In this document: positions 19,301 through 27,298 of the stretch, piece after piece | Position numbering within the stretch: the first letter of the stretch is position 1 | Layout: the number at the start of each line of letters is the position of its first letter | Assembly: GCA_016197225.1 (NCBI GenBank) | Contig: JACPWC010000006.1 | Location: 1-64,000, forward strand | Direction: 5' to 3' | Source: Chloroflexota bacterium | GTDB taxonomy: Bacteria > Chloroflexota > Anaerolineae > Anaerolineales > VGOW01 | Length of the DNA: 64,000 nucleotides | Program-made: the position numbers and the translations under genes | Notes under the pieces: generated by a model | Seen by the model: only the letters and a program-made list of their open reading frames with translations | The model's database searches: none | What the model was told of the DNA's origin: nothing

Positions 19301-20472
19301 CCGACAACGCCTTCGATAACGCCCGCGACCTGGCCCGCGATCAGGGCCAGCCGCTGGAACTTCGTAATGTGACTCGCGAAATGCTCGAAGCCGCCGAGAT
19401 TTCCAATTTGCCTCTGCGCAAAGAATTTTTCGACGGCCAGACTGATCGCACGCTCAAGAAAGCTGTAGGCGACGCCATCGAAGCCGCCATCGGCCAGGAC
19501 GCCGCCATCCGCTTTTTGAAATGGGCGGCGGCGCGAATCGGCCTTGATCTAAAAGTGACGCTTCCCGCGTGGTCGGAATTTGATTGGGATGGCTTCGGCG
19601 ATCTGATTCGCGAAGCCGTCATCGCCGCTTACGATGCCCGCACCGAACGCCACCTGTCCGAAATCTCAACCTTGCTCGACGAACGTCTGCGAAGCGCCGC
19701 TGACGTCGCCCACGACGCGCTGGGCCGCTTATTGCTCGATATGGCCGTCGGCCAGTCGGTGACGTTTAATAAGAAGACGCACCGCCGGGAGACGCGACTC
19801 AACCAGCGCTTTCCATACGTGTATTACGCCGCCGGGCGCCTCGAAGATCGCAAACGCGACGATTTGCTGAAAGACATTCTGGCTCATTTGCGAACGGCGC
19901 AGGAGGAACAGCAACTGTTCTGGGGCGAGAGCGAGTTGACCCGCCTTAGCCCGGCCCGCCCTGCCGAGCTTGACGCCGACACCCAGGTTGGCCTGCGGCG
20001 GGCGCTGGGCGAGGCCGACTTTGAAGCCATCGCTTCACAAAATTTGGGAAGCCTCAACGGCACGAGCGATCTGCGCGACCGCATCCGCAGTGAACTGGGC
20101 CGCCAACTGGCGCACGGCCTGCACCGCCAACTCATGCTCGGCGTGAGCGGCCAACTGTGGGTGGACTACTTGACGACGATTGAGGGGCTGAGGACTTCGA
20201 TCTCGCTCGAAGCCTACGCCCAGCGCGACCCGCTCATTGCCTACAAGAGCAAGGCCTTCGACCTCTTCCAGCAACTGCTGGTAGATATGCGGGCCGGGGT
20301 GGTGGGCCGCCTCTTCACTTATCGCCCGCGCAAGCTCACCGAAGTTCGGGCCGAGGTGGAGCGCCAGGCAAGCGAAAGCCCCAAGCGGGCGTTGGGCCGC
20401 AACGACCCGTGCTGGTGCGGGAGCGGCAAGAAGTATAAGAATTGCCACATGGCGGCGGACGGGAAGAAATAG
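16381..20472 (+). CDS. secA: Protein translocase ATPase SecA (long form)
   Basis: 1363 residues, much longer than the ~850-950 typical of SecA. It drives preproteins through SecYEG. Conserved features: [19 protein letters not shown] start; Q-motif and Walker A [10 protein letters not shown] near residue 120; [36 protein letters not shown] (DEAD-type motif II with the preprotein cross-linking domain following); [45 protein letters not shown] motif VI region; and a C-terminal SEC-C zinc motif [16 protein letters not shown]. Extra length lies partly in NBD2 (around 540-610) and mainly in the helical scaffold/wing half (about 830-1250). The gene's neighbours include many exported proteins. Strong terminator downstream. 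Confidence 0.96.
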   Translation: [1363 protein letters not shown]

Positions 20473-20496
20473 CCTGCTCAAAGCCAGACAGGAGAA

Positions 20497-20531
20497 TCAA
20501 AACCGGCCTGCATCGTGCAGGCCGGTTTTGA
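20497..20531. terminator. Bidirectional terminator between secA and the convergent heme-c gene
   Basis: TCAAAACCGGCCTGCA, TCG loop, TGCAGGCCGGTTTTGA: a 16-bp perfect stem with A/T flanks usable on both strands. Confidence 0.92.
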
Positions 20532-20555
20532 TTTGATCAGTAGTTGCCTTCGGGG

Positions 20556-21689
20556 TTACTTTTCGGGCGCGCCCGCTTGAATCCACGCTATCACCTTTGT
20601 CAATTCGTCCGCGTTCAATTGCCCAAAGTGGCCGCCTTTCTGTTGCAGTTGAACCAGCTTGCTTCCGGACGGGTTGCCGGGGATGATAGAACCTGTTGAC
20701 AACGCACTTTGATAAGAAGACAAAGTAACGCCGGCTGACGTCCCGTGGCACATGGTACATTTGGCCGCAAACAACGGGCCGACAAATCCATTCCAGGTGA
20801 TGGGGATCGCGGTCGCCGTGGGCGGCACTGAGGTCGCAGTGGCGGTCTCGGTGGGCGGCACAGATGTCGCCGTAGCCGTCGCCGTGGGCGGCACAGATGT
20901 CGCGCTAGCGGTCGCTGTAGGCAACATCGCTGTGCTCGTCATCGTCGGTGGAAGCGGCGTGTTGGTTGCGGTAGATGGCGCCGCCGTGTTCGTCATCGTA
21001 GGCGGAAGCGACGTGCTGGTGGCGGTCGCCGTGAGTGGCACAGGGGTCTTTGTCCCTGTAGAAGGCGGGTTCGAGTGGATCTCGACGCTTCGCACCGTCC
21101 AGTCAACGCTGGCCGTCTCGCGCGAGGCGTTGATCGTCACCCGCGCACCCACGCCCAGTTGATTGGCTCGACGTGAGGTGATAATTTTCGTGTTGGGGGT
21201 GATGGCAAAAGTATAGGCCTTGCCGTCTTTAGCCAAAATGGATATTCTCACACCCGCCACATATTCTGTGACCATTCCAGTGCGGTGCATCTTCTCCGGC
21301 TTGCCGGGGACGACATGGATGGACAAGGCCAGCCACGCGCCATCCTTCTCTTCTCCCTCCTCTTCCCCCTCTTTCTCTTCTTTCCCCGTTTGAACGGCCT
21401 GCACCTTCACTTGCGCCCCGATCTTGACATCGGCCAGCGTCGCCTTAGAGTCGAGCGCAGGCACTTTGATTTTGGTGGCGCTGTTGACGATGAAGACGAT
21501 CGTCTCGCCATTCGCCAGAGAAAGGGTGAGGCTTTCGCTGCTGATGGCGGCCACCGTGCCCTTGAACGTGTTCCGGTCATCGCTCAGATTTACCGATGTG
21601 CCTGGTTGAGCGTCGGCGAAGACATTCGTTGTGGCGAATAACAAGCCGAACAGTAATCCTATGTGTAACATTACGTGTATCTTTTTCAT
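20556..21689 (-). CDS. Secreted c-type cytochrome protein with DUF5666-like domains and Thr/Pro-rich linker
   Basis: 377 residues. A signal peptide (to about residue 25, ending VFADA) is followed by two OB/beta-barrel-like segments of DUF5666 type (FKGTVAAISSESLTLSLANG and HRTGMVTEYVAGVRISILAK), separated by an acidic EEKEGEEEGEEKDG patch. A long Thr/Ser/Pro repeat linker (residues about 210-290) leads to a C-terminal ~80-residue domain with CTMCH, one heme-c attachment site, and AWIQAGAP, the pattern of planctomycete/cytochrome c-like domains. Methionine as sixth ligand is not obvious. Start preceded by AAGGAG. Likely a wall-spanning surface electron-transfer or sensing protein; this is inferred. 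Confidence 0.78.
   Translation of the reverse strand: MKKIHVMLHIGLLFGLLFATTNVFADAQPGTSVNLSDDRNTFKGTVAAISSESLTLSLANGETIVFIVNSATKIKVPALDSKATLADVKIGAQVKVQAVQTGKEEKEGEEEGEEKDGAWLALSIHVVPGKPEKMHRTGMVTEYVAGVRISILAKDGKAYTFAITPNTKIITSRRANQLGVGARVTINASRETASVDWTVRSVEIHSNPPSTGTKTPVPLTATATSTSLPPTMTNTAAPSTATNTPLPPTMTSTAMLPTATASATSVPPTATATATSVPPTETATATSVPPTATAIPITWNGFVGPLFAAKCTMCHGTSAGVTLSSYQSALSTGSIIPGNPSGSKLVQLQQKGGHFGQLNADELTKVIAWIQAGAPEK
20812..21062 (-). repeat. Degenerate in-gene tandem repeat encoding Thr/Ser/Pro-rich linker
   Basis: A unit of roughly 30-48 bp repeats five to seven times and encodes variants of TATATSVPPT. The best-conserved units are next to the cytochrome domain. Confidence 0.75.
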
Positions 21690-21784
21690 CGTTCATCTCC
21701 TTGTTGTAGTGCGGGCAAAATGCCCTCTTGTGTCCTGATCGCCGTCACCTCGGCGAGGCCTAATTCGATCCAGTTGATTTTCAC
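21686..21784 (-). CDS. Possible 32-aa leader ORF coupled to the heme-c gene
   Basis: A GTG-initiated frame (KINWIELGLAEV... ending QQGDER) stops with TGA overlapping the ATG of the next gene, a typical coupling arrangement. GGAGG immediately abuts the GTG, too close for good initiation; a TTG two codons earlier is an alternative. No family recognised. It may be fortuitous. Confidence 0.25.
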   Translation of the reverse strand: MKINWIELGLAEVTAIRTQEGILPALQQGDER

Positions 21785-22054
21785 CTCCAAATCCGCTTAG
21801 TTAAGTTTGTGGTAAGCACGGCGCCAGGCTCCGTCTACTCACGAACTATCCTAAAGCCAGCCGCATAATCAGTGAACATGCTTGAAGTACCTATCCGGGC
21901 CTTTTTTTCAATCATTGGACTGCGCTTTGACACACACAACATCCTCAAAAGACCTGATCTCAAACTGGTGAAAGGGATCAACTCAAAAGCGATACTCAGC
22001 TTTAACACAACGCGAACAAGAAAAGAACCTCGTTTCAACAAGGCCTTCACCGCG
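21785..22054. other. Intergenic stretch without convincing gene
   Basis: Short open frames exist on both strands here, but none has a ribosome site, recognisable domain or gene-like composition. The segment is AT-richer than average. The notable signal is the hairpin immediately to its right. Confidence 0.5.
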
Positions 22055-22094
22055 TTAAAACAAAAACACCTGCGATGACTTTTCATCGCAGGCG
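22055..22094 (-). terminator. Orphan minus-strand terminator
   Basis: GCCTGCGATGA, AAAG loop, TCATCGCAGG, then TGTTTTTGTTTT on the minus strand. The nearest minus-strand gene start is far downstream (21689), and no minus gene lies upstream before the divergent add gene. Confidence 0.65.
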
Positions 22095-22179
22095 CAAATA
22101 AAAAAGCAGCGCCGCAAAAATCACTTTTGACTTGACGAACGGGTTCTCGTTTTTTTACAGACGCTTGAACCCGTCATGC

Positions 22180-22185
22180 TATAAT
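22180..22185 (+). promoter_or_regulatory. Extended -10 (TGC-TATAAT) of the adenosine deaminase gene
   Basis: The block TCATGCTATAATCCT is identical to that in front of secA. The leader would be about 30 nt and has no obvious ribosome site. No good -35. Confidence 0.6.
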
Positions 22186-22221
22186 CCTTGCCCAAGACGA
22201 TCACGAACACTCTCAGCAGAC

Positions 22222-23253
22222 ATGATTAGCCACGCGACGCTTGCCGCTCTGCCCAAAGTCGAACTTCACCGCCACCTCGAGGGTTCCCTGCGCCTGACAA
22301 CCCTGCAAGAGGTGGCGCGCGAATTTAAGATTGACCTGCCGACCGACGACATTGACGCCCTCAGAGCCTACGTGCAAATCACCGACGAGGGCGGCGACTT
22401 TCGCACCTTCCTCTCCAAGTTCGGCTACCTGCGCAAGTTCTATCAATCGCCCGAAGTGATCAAGCGTTTCGCTTACGAAGCCGTGGCCGACGCCGCCGCC
22501 GACAACGTCCGCTACCTTGAACTGCGCTTCACGCCCATGGCCCTGGCCCGCATCCAGAACTACCCGCTCGAAGAAGTGACCGACTGGGTAATTGAAGCGG
22601 TCGAAGATGCCAAGCGCGACTTCCCCATCAAAGTAAAACTCATCGTCAGCATCAACCGCCACGAAGATGTGAGCATCGGCCAGCGGGCGACGCGGATTGC
22701 GATTGATAACATGAGTCGGGGCGTGGTGGGTTTGGATTTGGCGGGCGATGAGGCCAACTACCCCGCCGAACCGTTCAGCCGCCTCTTTATTCAGGCCCGT
22801 GAGGCCGGGCTGGGCGTCACTATTCACGCCGGCGAGTGGGCCGAGTGTGAAAACATCCGTTATGCCATTGAGAAGCTGGGCGCGAGCCGTATTGGCCACG
22901 GCGTGCGGGTGGTGGAAGACTCGAACATCCTGGCCCTGGCCCGCGACCGGCGGGCCATCTTTGAAGTGTGCGTCACCAGCAACGTGCAGTCAGGCGTGGT
23001 GCAACGCTTTGTCGATCATCCGGCCCGGACGATGTTTGAGATGGGCTTGCAGGTGACGCTGAACACGGACGACCCGTCGGTCTCGGATATTACGCTGACC
23101 GACGAGATCAACATTGTGGCCGCCAGCCTGGGGTTTGTGCTGGCTGATCTAAAGAAGATGACCCTGTGCGCCGCCGAGGCCGCCTTCCTGCCCGAAGACG
23201 AGAAGCGCGCCCTGGTGGAAGAATTCAAAGCCGAGTTGGCGAAAATTCAATGA
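22222..23253 (+). CDS. add: Adenosine deaminase family protein
   Basis: 343 residues from the ATG at 22222; a longer frame to 22132 would run through the promoter. Family landmarks: PKVELHRHLEGSL (HxH metal ligands), VIHAGE-like VTIHAGEWAECENIR (His ligand and catalytic Glu), ASRIGHGVRV, and NTDDPSVSD (catalytic Asp pair). Converts adenosine (or a related adenine compound) to the deaminated product with zinc, cytoplasmic. Some members of this family act on adenine or on modified nucleosides, so the exact substrate is less certain. A palindromic terminator follows the stop. Confidence 0.92.
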   Translation: MISHATLAALPKVELHRHLEGSLRLTTLQEVAREFKIDLPTDDIDALRAYVQITDEGGDFRTFLSKFGYLRKFYQSPEVIKRFAYEAVADAAADNVRYLELRFTPMALARIQNYPLEEVTDWVIEAVEDAKRDFPIKVKLIVSINRHEDVSIGQRATRIAIDNMSRGVVGLDLAGDEANYPAEPFSRLFIQAREAGLGVTIHAGEWAECENIRYAIEKLGASRIGHGVRVVEDSNILALARDRRAIFEVCVTSNVQSGVVQRFVDHPARTMFEMGLQVTLNTDDPSVSDITLTDEINIVAASLGFVLADLKKMTLCAAEAAFLPEDEKRALVEEFKAELAKIQ

Positions 23254-23259
23254 TGACTT

Positions 23260-23292
23260 GTAGGGGCGATTCATGAATCGCCCCTACTTTTT
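23260..23292. terminator. GTAGGGGCGATTCATG palindrome acting as terminator
   Basis: A 28-bp perfect palindrome (GTAGGGGCGATTCA/TGAATCGCCCCTAC) followed by TTTTT after the add stop. The stop codon of the convergent membrane-protein gene lies inside its right arm, so the element may be a mobile repeat that landed here. Confidence 0.8.
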
Positions 23293-24057
23293 CCTCTCCC
23301 ATTCCTGAATCGCCGCCTTCACCAGCGCCCGCGCCTCAGGGTCGGGCACTTCGTCAACTGCTGAATACGAACGGCCATCAATCCAGAACAACGCCGCCCC
23401 GGTCACGTCCGCCGCCACTTTCAACCCGCGCTGGGCCAGTGGCGTGTCGGCAATCTTCGCCTGCACCAGTTCGTCAATTTCCTCCAGCACCGTTTTGATT
23501 TTGATCTCCGGTTGCTTCTCGCGTTCGCGCAAGTAGCGGTATTGCTTCAGGATGTCCATGCTGGGCGCAGTGAGTGGAACCTGGGCCGCTTCACGGGCCG
23601 ACATGTAGACGACTGATTTGCCGTTCAGATCCTCGACAGGCTTGGACGGGGCGGGCGGCTCAGGTGAAGCCGTCACGGACGGGCGGGCGACTGGTGGCAA
23701 GGCCTCTTCCTTCTTCAAAAAGCGTTCAAGTTCATTTAGCGCCGCCATCAATTTGGGGTCGGCAATGTCTTCACGCCGCAGATAAAAATTGCCGTCCGCC
23801 TGAAGCGCCAGCAGGCCGTCGGGCGTGCGCACCAGTTTCGCCACTTCGGCGAAAGCTGGATTGGGTTCGGGCGCTGTACTGACGGGGGGCGCAGGAGGCG
23901 GCTCTGCTTCTGAGGCGACCGGAGTCTCGGAAGCGTTTGTCGTCGCTCCTTTAGCTTCCATTTCCTTGTCCATCCGCATCATTCGAAAAGCAAAAAACAA
24001 CACAGTCAGGCCGGCGATGAGGCCGAAGCACAATACGAAAATCGCAATTTCATTCAT
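23284..24057 (-). CDS. Hypothetical single-pass membrane protein
   Basis: 257 residues. One N-terminal membrane helix (residues about 4-24) is followed by a Pro/Ala-rich linker and a soluble region with charged helices (ILKQYRYLREREKQPEIKIKTVLEEIDELV). No family recognised. Its start overlaps the mutM stop by 4 bp, so it is translated from the mutM transcript. The C-terminal 60 residues (AQRGLKVAADVTGAALFWIDGRSY) look like a compact domain of unknown role. The stop codon is provided by a palindromic repeat, so the original C-terminus may have been changed. Confidence 0.75.
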   Translation of the reverse strand: MNEIAIFVLCFGLIAGLTVLFFAFRMMRMDKEMEAKGATTNASETPVASEAEPPPAPPVSTAPEPNPAFAEVAKLVRTPDGLLALQADGNFYLRREDIADPKLMAALNELERFLKKEEALPPVARPSVTASPEPPAPSKPVEDLNGKSVVYMSAREAAQVPLTAPSMDILKQYRYLREREKQPEIKIKTVLEEIDELVQAKIADTPLAQRGLKVAADVTGAALFWIDGRSYSAVDEVPDPEARALVKAAIQEWERKK

Positions 24058-24851
24058 AGGCGTTGACAGTCCGGGCAGAAGTGAGTGCTTCGTCCGCCAA
24101 GAACAATGTGCCGGATGGGAGTGCTGCAGGTGAGGCAGGGCGCTCCCGTCCGGCCATAAACACGTAAATGGTTTTGGTGCTCGCCGCCGCGATACATCCA
24201 GTCAATGCTGGAGCCGTTGTGGCGAATGGCAAGGTTGAGGGTGCGCCGCAGACTGCGCCATAGCGCCCGCGTTTCGGCAGGCGAGAGCGAGTCGCTCCGC
24301 CGCTGTGGATGGAGCCGGGCGCGATGCAGTGACTCGTCGGCGTAGATGTTGCCCACCCCGGCGATCACGGTCTGGTCGAGAAGCAGGGGCTTGAGCGGGC
24401 GGCGGCGGGCGGCGAGGAGGCTACCCAGCTTGCCGGCGGTGAAACTACGGGCCAGCGGTTCGGGGCCAAGATCGCCGGTCACGTCTTCAGGGTCGGCCAC
24501 CAGATAGACCCGGCCAAACTTGCGGGTGTCGTTAAAGCGCAATTCGGTTTTGTTGGCGAAGTGAAAGATAGTGTGGTCGTGCTTGCCGGGTTTGCCCTGC
24601 GCCACCACTTGCAGGTCGCCGCTCATTTTGAGGTGAATGAGCAGGAAGTCTTTCGTGAGGCTGAAGACGAGATACTTGCCGCGCCGGTCGAGGGCGGAGA
24701 TTTTCTGGCCGCGAATGCGCTGGCGAAATTGGCGAGGGTTGGAGGTGGCAATGTGGCCCGGCCAGCGAAGGGTGACGTTGGTGATGCGCTGGCCGAGGCA
24801 GGCCGGGCGGAGTTGGCGGACGAAGGTTTCGACCTCCGGCAGTTCGGGCAT
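24054..24851 (-). CDS. mutM: Formamidopyrimidine-DNA glycosylase (Fpg/MutM)
   Basis: 265 residues beginning MPELPEVETFVRQLRP; Pro2 is the catalytic nucleophile and Glu3 is present, which fixes the start at 24851. Excises 8-oxoguanine and formamidopyrimidines and cleaves the abasic strand. Other landmarks: KMSGDLQV loop, the helix-two-turn-helix VIAGVGNIYADESL, and a C-terminal zinc finger with CLTC and CPDC pairs. The last Gln-Arg (CQRL) fits Fpg rather than Nei. A TATAAT lies only 7 nt before the start, suggesting a leaderless mRNA. First gene of a two-gene operon. Confidence 0.95.
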   Translation of the reverse strand: MPELPEVETFVRQLRPACLGQRITNVTLRWPGHIATSNPRQFRQRIRGQKISALDRRGKYLVFSLTKDFLLIHLKMSGDLQVVAQGKPGKHDHTIFHFANKTELRFNDTRKFGRVYLVADPEDVTGDLGPEPLARSFTAGKLGSLLAARRRPLKPLLLDQTVIAGVGNIYADESLHRARLHPQRRSDSLSPAETRALWRSLRRTLNLAIRHNGSSIDWMYRGGEHQNHLRVYGRTGAPCLTCSTPIRHIVLGGRSTHFCPDCQRL

Positions 24852-24858
24852 GCGCCCA

Positions 24859-24888
24859 ATTATAGAACACAAAGGCGCGAAGGCACAA
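24859..24888 (-). promoter_or_regulatory. Promoter of mutM, apparently leaderless
   Basis: TATAAT (24864-24859) with a weak TTGTGC 18 nt upstream. The -35 lies within a fragment of the CACGAAGGCACGAAG-type repeat. Confidence 0.55.
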
Positions 24889-24899
24889 AGCCACGACGA

Positions 24900-27029
24900 T
24901 TATTTTGGCAACCAGAAGGAAAACTCACTGCCGCCGCCGGGAGCGTCTTTCACCAAAATTTGGCCGCCGTGACTCTCGACCACCAGCCGGCAGAAAGTCA
25001 GGCCCAGGCCGGTTCCTTTGCGCAGGCTGGCGCCGTTGTTGTTGGGGGCTTGCACGTATTTGTCGAAGATGCGGGGCTTGTATTCGTCGGGGATGCCTTC
25101 GCCGTCGTCGCGCACGCTGATGATGACCCGGCCATTATTGTTGTCGGCGGAAGCCAACACGTGAATCTTGCCGTTGCGGGTCGTATATTTGAAGGCATTG
25201 CCGAGCAAGTTGTCCAGCACGCGGCCAATGAGCGGCGCGTCAATGTTGCCGCTCAGGCCGGGCGAGCAGGTGAGGGTGAGAGTCTTCTCTTCGTGCGTCG
25301 CTTGAGCGCCGTAAGCTTCAAGCCTTTCTCTCAGCAAAGGCTGTAACAGCATGTTCTGCCGGTTGGGCTTCAGCTCGCCGACCTCAATTTTGCTCACGGC
25401 CAGCAGGTCGTCAATCAGGGTCGTCATGCGGCGGTTGGCGGCTTGGGCACTGCCGATCACGCGGCTGCGCGATTCGGTGTTGAGGAAGCGGGGCAACAGT
25501 TCGATGCTGGCGGCGATGGCGGTAAGCGGGCTTCGCAGATCGTGAACGATCATATCGGTCAGGTTGTCGCGCATGGCCTCGGCCCGGCGCAGGTTGGTGT
25601 AGGCCGTCGAGAGTTCTTCGGTGCGGGCGGTGATGATGCGGTCGGCGCGGCCCACGACGGAAAGCAGGGCGGCGAAGAGCAAGCTCATGGTGATGGCGGC
25701 AGTGACGAGGCCGGTGAAGCGGGCGTTGAGGATGGCTCTGCCTAATTCGGGCGCTTCCTGAACAATGATCACAACGCCAATGGGTTGGCCGTCGGGCGCG
25801 GCCCCCGGGCGGACTGGCGCGTACGCCTCGAGGACGTAGACGGCGGTTGAGGGGTGGTAGGTGGCGGGCGGGTCATCGGGAGGACGGATTCGAGAGACGG
25901 TTTCCCCGGCCAGAGCTTGGGAGAAGGCGGCCCGGTCTTCCACGTTCACGCCGAGCCATTCGGCTTCGCTGGCGTACGAGGCAACGCCGTCAACATCGTA
26001 AACGAGAATACTTTTGATGGGCAAGCCGGCGGCGCGACTCTCGAAGAGGGCGCGGACGCCGGAACGGTCGGAGAGGGCGCGAAGATCGGCGGCGGTGAGA
26101 ATGTCGGGCAGTTCTTCGGCAACCTCACTCGACAGGTTGGCGGCTGAATTGCGGGCCGAGTTTTCAATTTCGCCGACGAGGGTGTTGTACGAAAACTGGG
26201 TGAAGAGGGCCGAGGCGATGAGGGCCAGCAGGGCAGTGAGAATGAGCGAGGCGGCCAGGTAGTAGCGCACGAGCCGAAACTGGCGGGCTTGCTCGTATTC
26301 AATCGCCAGCACGATGACCGTCAACAAAAAGCCGGCGAGCAGGATGATGTGATAAGCCCACCAACCGAGCCGCCAGGCCTCGAAACGGTGCATGCTGACG
26401 GTGGCCGTCGCCAGCCAGAAGGCGACGAACGCCAGCACCCCATCCACCCGGTTGCGGCTGGCCCGCGAAAGTCGCCACAGGTGAAAAGCGGCTAAGAGCC
26501 ACAGGCCGAGCGAAACGGCAAAGATGCTGTTGCGATGCCAGGGTTCCACTTGAGCCGTAATTTGCTCAAGCCATTGCGGGGCGAAGGCGGCGACGGCGAG
26601 ATAGGCCAGAACGCCGGCCACGGTGAAGTAGACAACGAGCCGGATCGGCAATTTTGACGGGCCGGTCGGCGCGTCCAGCGCGGCGATTGCGAATAGAGCG
26701 CCGCCAACAAACAACGTCAGCCACGCCGACCAGTCTACCGCCGGGTGAAAGTGATCAATGAGGGCGTTGGGCGTGGCGAGGCCGTGCGTGAAAAAAATGC
26801 TCCCCATGGCCGCGAACGCTGCCGAGGCCAGCACATGCCGAGGCCTGGCCTCATCGCCCAGCGCCAGGCCGAGCATAAGGGCCACCACCGCCGCCGAAAA
26901 TGTGGTGAAGGTGACGATGTAAAAATGAAATAGGGGCACGCTGACGAAAGTGTCGGCTTTGGGTTGCAGAGTGAAATAAGCCAGCACAAGGGCAGGCGCG
27001 AGGAGGCCGAGGACGATCAAAATGCGTTT
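24900..27029 (-). CDS. Membrane-bound sensor histidine kinase
   Basis: About 709 residues from the internal ATG at 27029 (a GTG at 27062 is also possible). The N-terminal 250 residues carry about seven or eight membrane helices. A further helix pair (about 265-290 and 445-470) brackets an extracytoplasmic sensor domain of dCache/sCache type, with LPIKSILVYDVDGVASYASEAEW. The cytoplasmic part has HisKA with H-box VHDLRSPLTAIAAS and HATPase_c with NLLGNAFKYT, DDGEGIP and GTGLGL. Autophosphorylates on the H-box histidine; no response regulator is adjacent, so it is an orphan kinase. Ligand unknown. Confidence 0.9.
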   Translation of the reverse strand, partial: KRILIVLGLLAPALVLAYFTLQPKADTFVSVPLFHFYIVTFTTFSAAVVALMLGLALGDEARPRHVLASAAFAAMGSIFFTHGLATPNALIDHFHPAVDWSAWLTLFVGGALFAIAALDAPTGPSKLPIRLVVYFTVAGVLAYLAVAAFAPQWLEQITAQVEPWHRNSIFAVSLGLWLLAAFHLWRLSRASRNRVDGVLAFVAFWLATATVSMHRFEAWRLGWWAYHIILLAGFLLTVIVLAIEYEQARQFRLVRYYLAASLILTALLALIASALFTQFSYNTLVGEIENSARNSAANLSSEVAEELPDILTAADLRALSDRSGVRALFESRAAGLPIKSILVYDVDGVASYASEAEWLGVNVEDRAAFSQALAGETVSRIRPPDDPPATYHPSTAVYVLEAYAPVRPGAAPDGQPIGVVIIVQEAPELGRAILNARFTGLVTAAITMSLLFAALLSVVGRADRIITARTEELSTAYTNLRRAEAMRDNLTDMIVHDLRSPLTAIAASIELLPRFLNTESRSRVIGSAQAANRRMTTLIDDLLAVSKIEVGELKPNRQNMLLQPLLRERLEAYGAQATHEEKTLTLTCSPGLSGNIDAPLIGRVLDNLLGNAFKYTTRNGKIHVLASADNNNGRVIISVRDDGEGIPDEYKPRIFDKYVQAPNNNGASLRKGTGLGLTFCRLVVESHGGQILVKDAPGGGSEFSFWLPK

Positions 27030-27118
27030 CATTAGGAAAATCCGATAATCAGGAACAGCCACTATTCTATAAGCGGGGAACAGCCGGGATACGTAAGAGA
27101 ATGTGGCAATTTAAGCGC

Positions 27119-27155
27119 AAAAAGAGAGCAGTTTGCAAGGCAAGCCGCTCTCTTT
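27119..27155 (-). terminator. Terminator downstream of tRNA-Asn
   Basis: AAAGAGAGC ... GCTCTCTTTTT on the minus strand, a few bases after the tRNA 3' end. Confidence 0.85.
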
Positions 27156-27160
27156 CCAGT

Positions 27161-27236
<76 letters not shown>

Positions 27237-27298
27237 AGGTGACGCGGATTATAAAAGGCGGGGGAGATAGTGTCAAGGTAAGGATAAATTAATTCGTG

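Noticed and set aside
21835-22086. Short overlapping frames on both strands between the heme-c and add genes
   Set aside because: No ribosome sites, no recognisable domain, AT-rich composition.
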